64,000 bases of DNA, from contig CALUNL010000004.1 in the NCBI GenBank assembly GCA_944322005.1, positions 62,001-126,000 of the forward strand, in the 5' to 3' direction. Of the stretch, positions 25,460-33,373 are shown one piece after another (the stretch's first letter is position 1; every line of letters starts with the position of its first letter). Under the pieces are notes generated by a model. That model saw only the letters and a list, made by a program, of their open reading frames with translations, ran no database searches and was not told the origin of the DNA. This stretch comes from an uncultured Alistipes sp. (GTDB lineage: Bacteria > Bacteroidota > Bacteroidia > Bacteroidales > Rikenellaceae). Made by a program: the position numbers and the translations under genes.

Positions 25460-26368
25460 ATGACAAATTCCACAAACAAACTTTCGACGCCGGATGTCGT
25501 GAAATTCACCGAAACCGCAAACTGCGGCATACGTTCCGTCATGCTGTCCCGAATGGCGGTCTGCTACCTGCTCAAGGGGCGAAAATACATATACTGCGGC
25601 GACATCTGCACCGAAATAAACGAGGGCAACGTATTCATACTCGATGCCGGCCTGCACTATGAGGAGAATACCGTATCGCCCGGCGGAATATTCGAACAGA
25701 TAACATTCTATCTCTCTCCCGAAACGCTTCAGCAGATACTGTTATCGCTCAGCACGGCATACGGGCTGGACTATAGCAACAACCACACGTGCGACAAGTG
25801 CCGTACGCAGAACTTCGTCGCCGAGGAGGCATCGCCCGCCCTGCGCGACTTCTTCAACAGCGTGAACCAGTCGTTCCGCCAGAGCGGCTTCCTGCACAAC
25901 GACATCTGCCAGCGCATAAAGCTCAACGAACTCGTGTACCTGATCCTCGCAGGCGAGGACAATTGCCTCAAGAGCAAGGTGCTGACAAATGCCGACGCTG
26001 CAAACGGCCATTTCGCAATGGTCATATACGACAACGTATTCAACGGGATCTCGATCGAAGCGCTTGCGCAGCGTACCAACAAATCACTTACTTCGTTCAA
26101 GAAGGAGTTCAAGCGCCAGTTCGCCACAACTCCGCACAAATGGTTCATCGACAGGAGGCTCGACCGTTCGAGGGTATTGCTGCTGTCGACAAACAAGACC
26201 ATATCGGAGGTCGGTGCGGAGTGCGCATTCTCCAACATATCGCACTTCATAAAGCTGTTCAAGAACAAGTTCCACGACACTCCGGCCGTGTTCCGCCAGA
26301 AACACGCTGCATCAGCCTCCGCCGCACGCGAAGAGGCAGCGGCAGAATGTGCCGCCACGGCCAAATAG
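25460..26368 (+). CDS. AraC-family transcriptional regulator
   Basis: A 302 aa regulator. The N-terminal sensor part (1-180) has a cupin-like VCYLLKGRKYIYCGD strand pair and a C-x2-C motif (TCDKC) near residue 113. The C-terminal pair of helix-turn-helix motifs (about 200-280) shows SIEALAQRTNKSLTSFKKEF and TISEVGAECAFSNISHFIKLF with HDTPAVFR at the end, the classic AraC signature. An inverted repeat GCGGCGGTGCACC / GGTGCACCGCCGC (26389-26419) without a T-run lies after the stop. Ligand and targets unknown. Confidence 0.85.
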   Translation: MTNSTNKLSTPDVVKFTETANCGIRSVMLSRMAVCYLLKGRKYIYCGDICTEINEGNVFILDAGLHYEENTVSPGGIFEQITFYLSPETLQQILLSLSTAYGLDYSNNHTCDKCRTQNFVAEEASPALRDFFNSVNQSFRQSGFLHNDICQRIKLNELVYLILAGEDNCLKSKVLTNADAANGHFAMVIYDNVFNGISIEALAQRTNKSLTSFKKEFKRQFATTPHKWFIDRRLDRSRVLLLSTNKTISEVGAECAFSNISHFIKLFKNKFHDTPAVFRQKHAASASAAREEAAAECAATAK

Positions 26369-26438
26369 CAGGAGGAACAAACACGCAAGCGGCGGTGCAC
26401 CGTCCTGGTGCACCGCCGCCCGTTATCCGGTTACGTCA

Positions 26439-27077
26439 TCAGCACCCTTCAGCCTTGCGTTCGCCGAGCGCAATCATGATATTGCGCGAATACACCACAA
26501 GTCCCGTGACCTGCCCGAGCAGGTAGGCCCACTTGCATCGTATCACGGCATAAGGTATTATGAGCAGCGAACCGGTGAAGCTGATAATCCAGAAACCTAT
26601 CGGGAGTATCGACTCGCCCCTGCGCTGCGAATATATCCACTGGTATATGAACCTCAGCGAGAAGACCAGCTGCCCGACGATTCCGTATATGAAGAGCCAC
26701 ATCGGGATATCCGGCTCCACGAACAGGTGCTCCATCGTAAGGTCCCAGTGGAAAATCAGCAGCCACGCCCCCAGCACAATCGGCGTGAGGAAAAACAGCC
26801 ACCGCAGCGTGAAGTGCATCTGCTGCCACGATCCCTTCGCATGGAGATTCCACACATAGACATAATAGGCGACAATCTGTCCGAGTATAATTACGAAGTC
26901 GTTGCCGAGCCATCCGTAAAGGCAGAGCAGGAACGACGCCGCCATGCTCATCTGCCAGAATATGACGGGAGATACGACCTTCTTCGCCCGTTCCGACAGA
27001 ATCCACTGCACAATCATACGGCCCGAGAAGAGCCCCTGTGCGAGAAGACCTATCAACTCTACGGCCAGTTTTCCCAT
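26439..27077 (-). CDS. Membrane protein with duplicated LAB_N domain
   Basis: A 212 aa protein with about six helices. It contains two copies of the short domain usually found at the N-terminus of lipid-A-disaccharide synthase (LAB_N): GLFSGRMIVQWILSERAKK near residue 17 and LVFSLRFIYQWIYSQRRGE near 145. Free-standing LAB_N proteins often lie next to glycosyltransferases that modify membrane lipids. Here it follows a GT2 gene by 5 nt and a GT39 gene before that. Role inferred from context. Confidence 0.8.
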   Translation of the reverse strand: MGKLAVELIGLLAQGLFSGRMIVQWILSERAKKVVSPVIFWQMSMAASFLLCLYGWLGNDFVIILGQIVAYYVYVWNLHAKGSWQQMHFTLRWLFFLTPIVLGAWLLIFHWDLTMEHLFVEPDIPMWLFIYGIVGQLVFSLRFIYQWIYSQRRGESILPIGFWIISFTGSLLIIPYAVIRCKWAYLLGQVTGLVVYSRNIMIALGERKAEGC

Positions 27078-27082
27078 AATCG

Positions 27083-27823
27083 CTATCTGTCGAGATTACT
27101 CTCCCCTATACGGTATTCGATATAACGCTTGGCCATCCAGCGGTAGCCGAAGCAGTCGTTGAACGGTCCGACGAGGCGGTTCCACAGGTGGTATTTCGAA
27201 ACACCCTCCGTGCGCGGGAAGTGGCGCACCGGCACCTGCTTCACGCGGCATCCCTCCTGCAGCAGGATCAGTGCAGGCAGGAAGCGGTGCATGCCGTTGA
27301 ACATCGGTATGCGCTTTGCACAGTCGGACCAGAGTATCTTCAGCGGGCAGCCCGTATCGTCCACCCCGTCGTGGGTGAACATGCGGCGGAAACCGTTGGC
27401 TATGCGCGACTGCATACGCTTGAACCAGCTGTCCTTGCGTCCGGCGCGGATTCCCATCGAGAGCTGATACTCCGCCAGGTGCGGAATGAGCAGCTCGAAA
27501 TCCTCCGGCGTAGTCTGAAGGTCGGCGTCGATGTAGCCCACATAGCGCGAAAGCGCCGTGTCGAAGCCTGCCTTTATGGCGGCACTCAAGCCGCGGTTGC
27601 GCTCGAACGACAGGTAGAACATGTCGGAATTGCGCGCGCACATGTCGCGGATTATGGCAAGGCTTCCGTCCTTCGAACCGTCATCTACCAGCAGCACGCA
27701 GCAACGGAGCGAAGCGTGCGACATGTACTCCTTCATCGCGCGTTCCACGCGAGGCAGGCTCTCCTGCTCGTTGTATACAGGCACGATGATGGTCAGTTCA
27801 TAATTCTGCGTAGGATTATTCAT
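27083..27823 (-). CDS. GT2 family glycosyltransferase (polyprenyl-phosphate sugar type)
   Basis: A 246 aa cytosolic GT-A enzyme: LTIIVPVYNEQESLPR at the start, LLVDDGSKDGS near residue 45, and YIDADLQTTPEDF (DxD-type metal site) near 96. The tail RTEGVSKYHLWNR is typical of enzymes that load a sugar onto undecaprenyl or dolichyl phosphate. It overlaps the GT39 gene by 8 nt, which suggests the donor made here feeds that transferase. The tail lacks the two C-terminal membrane helices of ArnC, so it may rely on the LAB_N protein for membrane association; that is inference. Confidence 0.83.
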   Translation of the reverse strand: MNNPTQNYELTIIVPVYNEQESLPRVERAMKEYMSHASLRCCVLLVDDGSKDGSLAIIRDMCARNSDMFYLSFERNRGLSAAIKAGFDTALSRYVGYIDADLQTTPEDFELLIPHLAEYQLSMGIRAGRKDSWFKRMQSRIANGFRRMFTHDGVDDTGCPLKILWSDCAKRIPMFNGMHRFLPALILLQEGCRVKQVPVRHFPRTEGVSKYHLWNRLVGPFNDCFGYRWMAKRYIEYRIGESNLDR

Positions 27824-29387
27824 CTTCCAATATCTCTTTTTTCTTATCTCCTATGACATATATTCTGTTCGAGCCGACCGTGGCGGCGGGTTCGCGCTCC
27901 GACAGCCAAGCTGCGAAAGCCGCATCGCGGCGCGGCGCACGCTCGTCGACCAGAAGCACCGTCGGCTCGGCAACGGCATCCAGCGCCTCTATCGATCCGA
28001 TCTCCTCAGGGCTTGTGCCCAGATAGACATCCATGTTCTCCGAATAACGGAACCCGTACTGCGCATATTTTGCGATACCGGTATTTTCCGCCTCGCGGCA
28101 CAACTCTCCGAGTCCGATCCAACGGTTGAAATACGGTATTGCGGGAGTTGCCGCGGCCACGGTGCCGATTATCGCCCATGCGGCTATCACGATTCCGCTG
28201 GACGCCCTGTTGCGCACCACTTCGACCACCGCCCATATGCTGCCTGCTGACAGAACTGCAACGGCAATACCGGCCCAGACAGCGGTCCCGACAGGGATAT
28301 CGCCGAACATGCCGCTGTTCAAAGCCCAGACGGCCGCGCCGGGTACAAGTGCGAAAACAACCAGCGGCAAGCACATCGCCGCCTTGACATACCAGCGCTC
28401 CTCCAGTCTTCGCAGCCACATCACGCAGAGATACACGAGGAACGGATACATCGGGATGAGGTATATGTCGAGCTTGGCGCTTATGACCGAGAGCATAACC
28501 GTCGAGGAGACGACGGTGGCGATAAAGAATCTCTCGACATCCGTGCAGACGAATTTGCGGGCCAGGCCGGTCACGAACACCACGATATAGAGCAGCGACC
28601 ACGGAGCCATGGCCATAGGCAGCCGCATGAGGTAGTACCACAGCGGAGCCTTGTGGTGGAACGAGTTGACACCGCGGCCGACGGTCTGGCGGAACAGCAG
28701 GTCGGATATGTACTCGCGCCCGCCCTCGGCATAGACGCAACCCCACCATGCGGCACAAAGGACAACAAGCACCAGGAGCTGTCTCCATCCGAGATATCGT
28801 CCGAAGGTGCGCAGTTCGCGCTTCCACGCAAGGAACGAGGCAATCGCCGCAAGAGGGATCATCACCCCGTACGGGCCTTTGGTGAAGAGGGCCATGAATA
28901 TCAGCACGGGCAACGCCCAACGTTCGTACCCCTTCGCCACACCCTTGTAGAGGCGGTAGAAGACGAACAGCGACAGTACGATGAAGAAGGTCATCAGCAT
29001 GTCCATCCGGAGGACCATGCCGGCGCCCAGGAACATTCCGGTGGTGGCAAGAGCCATGTCGGCGGCATATGAGTTGGGTTTGTCGCTCTCCATGCGCACC
29101 CACCGGTCCATCACGGCCATAACGCCGATCATCGGCAGCAGGCTGAACAGCCCGACAAACCACATCAGCCCGTCGCCGAACAGCCAACGTCCGAGCATCA
29201 CCAGCCACATGTACAACGGCGGCTTGTCGGCATACGCCTCACCGTGGTTGTAGAATGCGAACAGCGAGCCGTTTTCGATGGCCTCGTCCGCGATGCTCAC
29301 GTACTTGAGTTCGTTAGCTGGCGTGTAGTCTCTGACAATGAACGGCAGGAACAGCAGCGCTGCGATTATAAGATGACGTAATTTCAT
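27816..29387 (-). CDS. GT39/ArnT-like membrane glycosyltransferase
   Basis: A 523 aa protein with about eleven hydrophobic segments and a periplasmic C-terminal part. Early loop signature: N-E-L-K-Y-V-S-I-A-D-E-A (the D/E-E-x-Y-like catalytic region of GT39/GT83), then YADKPPLYMWL, typical of ArnT. It transfers sugars from a lipid carrier to lipid A, protein or another acceptor. I start at ATG 29387; a frame to 29423 adds a basic stretch that is unlikely. First gene of a GT39-GT2-LAB_N unit. Acceptor unknown. Confidence 0.82.
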   Translation of the reverse strand: MKLRHLIIAALLFLPFIVRDYTPANELKYVSIADEAIENGSLFAFYNHGEAYADKPPLYMWLVMLGRWLFGDGLMWFVGLFSLLPMIGVMAVMDRWVRMESDKPNSYAADMALATTGMFLGAGMVLRMDMLMTFFIVLSLFVFYRLYKGVAKGYERWALPVLIFMALFTKGPYGVMIPLAAIASFLAWKRELRTFGRYLGWRQLLVLVVLCAAWWGCVYAEGGREYISDLLFRQTVGRGVNSFHHKAPLWYYLMRLPMAMAPWSLLYIVVFVTGLARKFVCTDVERFFIATVVSSTVMLSVISAKLDIYLIPMYPFLVYLCVMWLRRLEERWYVKAAMCLPLVVFALVPGAAVWALNSGMFGDIPVGTAVWAGIAVAVLSAGSIWAVVEVVRNRASSGIVIAAWAIIGTVAAATPAIPYFNRWIGLGELCREAENTGIAKYAQYGFRYSENMDVYLGTSPEEIGSIEALDAVAEPTVLLVDERAPRRDAAFAAWLSEREPAATVGSNRIYVIGDKKKEILEDE

Positions 29388-29667
29388 GTGCCGATGCAAT
29401 CTCCGCCGAAGCACACGGGACAACTGCCGAAAATGCTGTACACGAAGAAAGTATCTGCAAAATTAAGAAAAATTAGGACATATAGCACAAACCGGCCAAT
29501 AAAATCGGCTATTTGTGGAGCAGCCGCCAGCATTGCGGAGAGTTGCAGCCTGTTGCGAAGAACGATGTGCGATTTTTGACAGCCATACTCTTGACCGGTT
29601 CGGAGTAATGAACTATATTTGTGGTTGGGACAACGAAAAACAAAACACAAAAACATATTCTGTAATT

Positions 29668-30645
29668 ATGGAGAATCTGAAAACCGAATTCGCCGGTCTG
29701 AAACTTCGCAACCCGATAATCATCGGCAGCTGCGGACGTACGGCCAAGGCACAGAACAACAAGATACTCGAAGATGCCGGAGCGGGGGCCATCGTACTCA
29801 AGTCCATGTTCGAGGAGAACATCCTCATGCAGGTGCAGGGCATGTCCGACGACTCCTTCCATACCGAGGCTGCGGACTACATGCACGGATACCTGCGATC
29901 GAACATGCTGCAGGAGTACCTCGAGCTCATACGTGCGAGCAAACGGATGTGCACGATTCCGATAATCGCCAGCATAAACTGCTACAGCGCCGGTGAATGG
30001 GCCGATTTCGCATCGCAGATCGAGCAGGCAGGCGCCGATGCGCTCGAGCTCAACGTCATGAGCATCCGCACGTCGAAGGATTACCGCGACGGCGAGTTCG
30101 AACAGGAGCACATCGACATCCTCTCCTCCGTGCGCAAGTCTGTCAGGATTCCGATCATAGTGAAACTCGGTTCGAACCTCTCCAACCCGGTAAGTCTGGC
30201 GGAGCGTCTGCATGCCTACGGAGCGGCAGGCGTTGTGCTGTTCAACCGCTTCTATCAGACCGACATCGACATCGAGAAGATGGAGTATGCATCGGGCAGC
30301 GTCTTCAGCAACGAGTCGGACCTCTGCACACCGCTTCGCTGGGCGGGAATCGTCTCGGCATCGGTACGCAACCTCGACGTCGCCGTGTCGGGCGGCGTAC
30401 ACGACGGTGCAGCCGTCATCAAGTCGATTCTGGCCGGAGCATCGGCCGTAGAGGTATGCAGTGCGATCTATCTCAACGGCGAGAAGTGGATTGGCGATGC
30501 ACTCGAGCAGGTGTCGCAATGGCAGGAGCGCCACGGATTCGGCTCCGTGTCGGAGTATTGCGGCCGCATGAACGCCGGCACCGCGGAGAATGCCTCGAGA
30601 CTGGAGCGCACGCAGTTCCTGAAATATTTCGAGATGCACAGGTAG
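29668..30645 (+). CDS. Dihydroorotate-dehydrogenase-like FMN enzyme
   Basis: A 325 aa protein of the DHOD-like TIM-barrel family: a GLKLRNPIIIGSCG opening, an INCYSAGEWADFA segment, ADALELNVM, IPIIVKLGSN, and a late VSGGVHDGAAVIKSILAGASAVEV phosphate-binding part (about 255-278). Proteins of this kind are annotated as dihydroorotate dehydrogenase-like; the NCYS region may carry the class 1 catalytic Cys/Ser. It might not be the pyrimidine enzyme itself, since no pyr genes are near. The ATG at 29668 lies behind a TATATTTG at about 29615; the longer frame is discarded for that reason. Confidence 0.8.
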   Translation: MENLKTEFAGLKLRNPIIIGSCGRTAKAQNNKILEDAGAGAIVLKSMFEENILMQVQGMSDDSFHTEAADYMHGYLRSNMLQEYLELIRASKRMCTIPIIASINCYSAGEWADFASQIEQAGADALELNVMSIRTSKDYRDGEFEQEHIDILSSVRKSVRIPIIVKLGSNLSNPVSLAERLHAYGAAGVVLFNRFYQTDIDIEKMEYASGSVFSNESDLCTPLRWAGIVSASVRNLDVAVSGGVHDGAAVIKSILAGASAVEVCSAIYLNGEKWIGDALEQVSQWQERHGFGSVSEYCGRMNAGTAENASRLERTQFLKYFEMHR

Positions 30646-30728
30646 CCTTCACATACGGTCCGGCGGAGCAGAAACGGGCACTGCCGGACCGATTTTTTCA
30701 CAAATCGGGAATAAAAAGGTGCAAAAAA

Positions 30729-30759
30729 TTTGAGAAATGTTTTTTTTATACTATTTTTG
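30729..30759 (+). promoter_or_regulatory. Promoter of tRNA-Thr
   Basis: TTTG at 30729-30732, a 19-bp spacer, and TATTTTTG at 30752-30759; the tRNA begins 22 bp later. Confidence 0.75.
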
Positions 30760-30780
30760 CACCGCTTTAACGCCATAAAT

Positions 30781-30852
<72 letters not shown>

Positions 30853-30857
30853 CTCGG

Positions 30858-30890
30858 AAGCGACCGTCAAAAAGACGGTCGCTATTTTTT
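30858..30890 (+). terminator. Terminator after tRNA-Thr
   Basis: GCGACCGTC (30860-30868), a 5-nt A loop, and GACGGTCGC (30874-30882), followed by TATTTTTT. It separates the tRNA from the threonine dehydrogenase gene. Confidence 0.88.
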
Positions 30891-31041
30891 ATCCATACCG
30901 CCGCCGCACCTCCGTCCTGCCGGCTACGTCCGCAAGCCTCCGAAACATAAAATATCGTAATCCGCATCGCTCAGAATGCGGAAAAACATTTGTCCGACCG
31001 GATTTTTTGCTTAAATTTGTTAAGTCAAAATCTCACCCGTA

Positions 31042-32007
31042 ATGAAAAAAATCCTTATCATCGGTGCCGGAGGACAGATTGGATCCGAGATGGTACCGTT
31101 CCTGCGGTCGATATACGGCCCTTCGAATGTCATTGCAACGGATGTACGCGAATGCAAGTCTCTCGCCGAAGATGGCCCGTTCGAAGTACTCGACGCGCTC
31201 AATGCAACCAACATGGCCTCCGTCGTGGCCCGTCACCACGTTGACACCATATTCAACCTCGTCGCACTGCTCTCGGCCGTCGGCGAGCGCAACCCGCAGA
31301 TGGCATGGGGCGTCAACATGGGAGCCCTGATGAACTCACTCGAGGTAGCACGCCAGCACCACTGCGCGCTCTTCACCCCGAGCAGCATAGGCGCATTCGG
31401 CCCGTCGTCGCCGAAGGACAAGACTCCGCAGGACACCATAATGCAGCCTACGACGATATACGGAATCTGCAAGGTCACGGGAGAGCTGCTCGGCAACTAC
31501 TACAACCACAAGTACGGGCTCGACACCCGCTCGATACGCTTCCCGGGAATAATCTCGAACAAGACGCTCCCTGGCGGCGGCACGACCGACTATGCAGTGG
31601 AGATATACTACGATGCCATAAAGCGCGGAAAGTACACCTGCGCCGTCCCGCGCGACGTCTACATGGACATGATATACATGCCGGACGCACTCAAGGCCGT
31701 GGTGGAACTGATGGAGGCCGACCCGGCAAAACTCCGTCACCGCAACAGTTTCAACATCGCATCGATGAGCTTCACGCCGGAGATCATAGCGGCGGAGATA
31801 AAGAAGCACATTCCCGAGTTCGAGATGTCATACGACATCGACCCGGTCAAGGAGGAGATTGCACGCAGCTGGCCTAATTCGCTCGATGACACCTGCGCAC
31901 GCGAGGAGTGGGGCTGGCAGCCGGACTGGAACCTCGAGCGCATGACCGTAGACATGCTTGACGCCGTAAGGCGCAAGTTCGAGGCGGAGAAGGCGGCCGC
32001 CGAGTAG
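31042..32007 (+). CDS. tdh: SDR-type L-threonine 3-dehydrogenase
   Basis: A 321 aa NAD-dependent epimerase/dehydratase-fold enzyme. It has the KKILIIGAGGQIGSEM dinucleotide site, a catalytic TPSSIGAFG segment, the YGICKVTGELL motif (Tyr-x3-Lys), and RFPGIISNKTLPGGGTTDYA. This combination is characteristic of the short-chain threonine dehydrogenase known from Flavobacterium and relatives, which oxidises L-threonine to 2-amino-3-ketobutyrate. It has its own promoter (TAAATTTG at 31012-31019) after the tRNA terminator. The partner Kbl ligase is not in the window. Confidence 0.88.
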   Translation: MKKILIIGAGGQIGSEMVPFLRSIYGPSNVIATDVRECKSLAEDGPFEVLDALNATNMASVVARHHVDTIFNLVALLSAVGERNPQMAWGVNMGALMNSLEVARQHHCALFTPSSIGAFGPSSPKDKTPQDTIMQPTTIYGICKVTGELLGNYYNHKYGLDTRSIRFPGIISNKTLPGGGTTDYAVEIYYDAIKRGKYTCAVPRDVYMDMIYMPDALKAVVELMEADPAKLRHRNSFNIASMSFTPEIIAAEIKKHIPEFEMSYDIDPVKEEIARSWPNSLDDTCAREEWGWQPDWNLERMTVDMLDAVRRKFEAEKAAAE

Positions 32008-32029
32008 GCCAGGACCTGCATGAAACATG

Positions 32030-32055
32030 AAAAGGGACGGAATTCCGTCCCTTTT
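32030..32055. terminator. Terminator between tdh and the RibH-like gene
   Basis: AAAAGGGACGG, loop AATT, and CCGTCCCTTTT form a perfect palindrome with A/T tails; it can serve both convergent genes. Confidence 0.85.
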
Positions 32056-32078
32056 ACATTTATATCATATGCGGATCG

Positions 32079-32501
32079 TCAGTTGATGCTTTCGCGGCGC
32101 GTTGCCGGAGTGCGCTCCTCGGGCGTATCGGCTGCCATCTCATCCTGAAGCCTTATCATCTCGACCAAGTTGCAGCCATCATCCGCATAGGATCCCTCAT
32201 AACGGTACTCTATGGGCATGTTCCACTCAACCTGCAAATCGAGCAGCGAAGAGGCTATCGCCGAATCGTACCTGCGGCCCACGGCAATCACACCGTCCAC
32301 GTCGGTATACTCCGCAAAGAAGACCACGCCGAGCACAAGATCGAGGTCACACGGGACATACTTCAACTGTATGTTTGCCTCGCTGCACCCGCGGCGCAAC
32401 AGCGGCGAGTAGACCTCGGCGGCGATGTTCATTACATCGGCACCGGAGTCGTTACGCGCAACGACTATTCCGATCTTCATCTCCGAGGGTGACACAATCA
32501 T
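32079..32501 (-). CDS. Divergent lumazine-synthase-like (RibH-fold) protein lacking active-site motifs
   Basis: A 140 aa protein. Residues 8-75 run parallel to lumazine synthase: KIGIVVARNDS, LLRRGCSEANIQLKYVP, and VDGVIAVG, with hydrophobic spacing intact. Where RibH has VPGxFE(I/L)P this protein has VPCDLDLVL. Where RibH has GxxIRGxTxHxDxV, with the catalytic histidine, this one reads GRRYDSAIASSLLD, without the RG or histidine. The C-terminal half is also unlike RibH, being acidic with a TPEERTPATRRES tail. Gene order (RibH position before TPR and recF) recalls ribH loci in Bacteroides. It is thus probably a non-catalytic or repurposed paralogue; lumazine synthase activity is unlikely. The start could also be the ATG at 32480. 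Confidence 0.6.
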   Translation of the reverse strand: MIVSPSEMKIGIVVARNDSGADVMNIAAEVYSPLLRRGCSEANIQLKYVPCDLDLVLGVVFFAEYTDVDGVIAVGRRYDSAIASSLLDLQVEWNMPIEYRYEGSYADDGCNLVEMIRLQDEMAADTPEERTPATRRESIN

Positions 32502-32531
32502 CTTGTCTCTTGTCGTCTTTATATCTGAAAA

Positions 32532-33224
32532 TTACTCAGTCTCTGCAGCACCGATGAGTTTCTCGGCGTCGCGGGACTCTATGGATGCCGGATAGTCGGA
32601 GAGAATCTTGCGGTAGCACTTCAGCGCCTCGGCCTTGTCGCCGAGAGCCTCGAGAGCCAGACCCTTCTTGTAGAGATAGAGCGGAGTCGTAAAGTTGTTC
32701 TCCGAAGCCTCCACGGCCTTTCCGAACATCTTCACGGCCTCGGCGTAGTCACCGTTCTCGACGGCGATATCACCGCGCAGACCGAAGTTCTGCGCATTCA
32801 CTACGGCGCCGGGGATACCCTTTACGCTCTTGTATCCGGAGAGGTACTTCGCCGCATTCTCCAGATCGCCCAGACGGAGGTAGCATACGCCGGCATAGTG
32901 CTTGGCAAGGTTGCCGGCCGGAGTCGAACCGTACTGCTCGACCACATCGAGGAAGCCAGCCCCGTTCTCGTCTCCGTTGAGTGCGAGCGAGTAGTCGGGA
33001 TTCTCCCCGTCGAAACGGTACTGCGCCTCAACGATGAGCTCCGATGCGCGCGATGCGTTGCGGTCCACAACAAGTTTCTTGTAGGCGTAGCCTGCGGCGA
33101 CTATCAGGACGATAACCACCAGCGCGGCGAGGACCTTTTTGCCGTTTTTCTCAAAAAATAATTCGGTACGTCCCACAGCCTCTGCTACGACTGCATCCCG
33201 AACGTCTGCAACTTTTTTTGCCAT
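32532..33224 (-). CDS. Membrane-anchored tetratricopeptide repeat protein
   Basis: A 230 aa protein with one helix at about residues 33-52 after a cytoplasmic N-terminus (FFEKNGKKVLAAL). TPR units follow: AKHYAGVCYLRLGDLENAAKYL, then LRGDIAVENGDYAEAVKMFGKAV, then LYKKGLALEALGDKAEALKCY. The plan is that of YfgM-like proteins, which bind translocated or folding envelope proteins. It shares the strand with the RibH-like gene 30 nt downstream and is divergent from recF. Assignment of a YfgM-type role is inference. Confidence 0.78.
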   Translation of the reverse strand: MAKKVADVRDAVVAEAVGRTELFFEKNGKKVLAALVVIVLIVAAGYAYKKLVVDRNASRASELIVEAQYRFDGENPDYSLALNGDENGAGFLDVVEQYGSTPAGNLAKHYAGVCYLRLGDLENAAKYLSGYKSVKGIPGAVVNAQNFGLRGDIAVENGDYAEAVKMFGKAVEASENNFTTPLYLYKKGLALEALGDKAEALKCYRKILSDYPASIESRDAEKLIGAAETE

Positions 33225-33373
33225 GATTTCTGCGATATTTTTAATTCATTTTTTCCTTCAACCGACAAAAATACACTTTTTTAATCAATATACAGCCTCT
33301 CCGGCACTTTTTTTTGAGTGCCAAACGATAGTTCGCAATAAATTCGTACCTTTGGAGGGAAGATGCAACGCAA

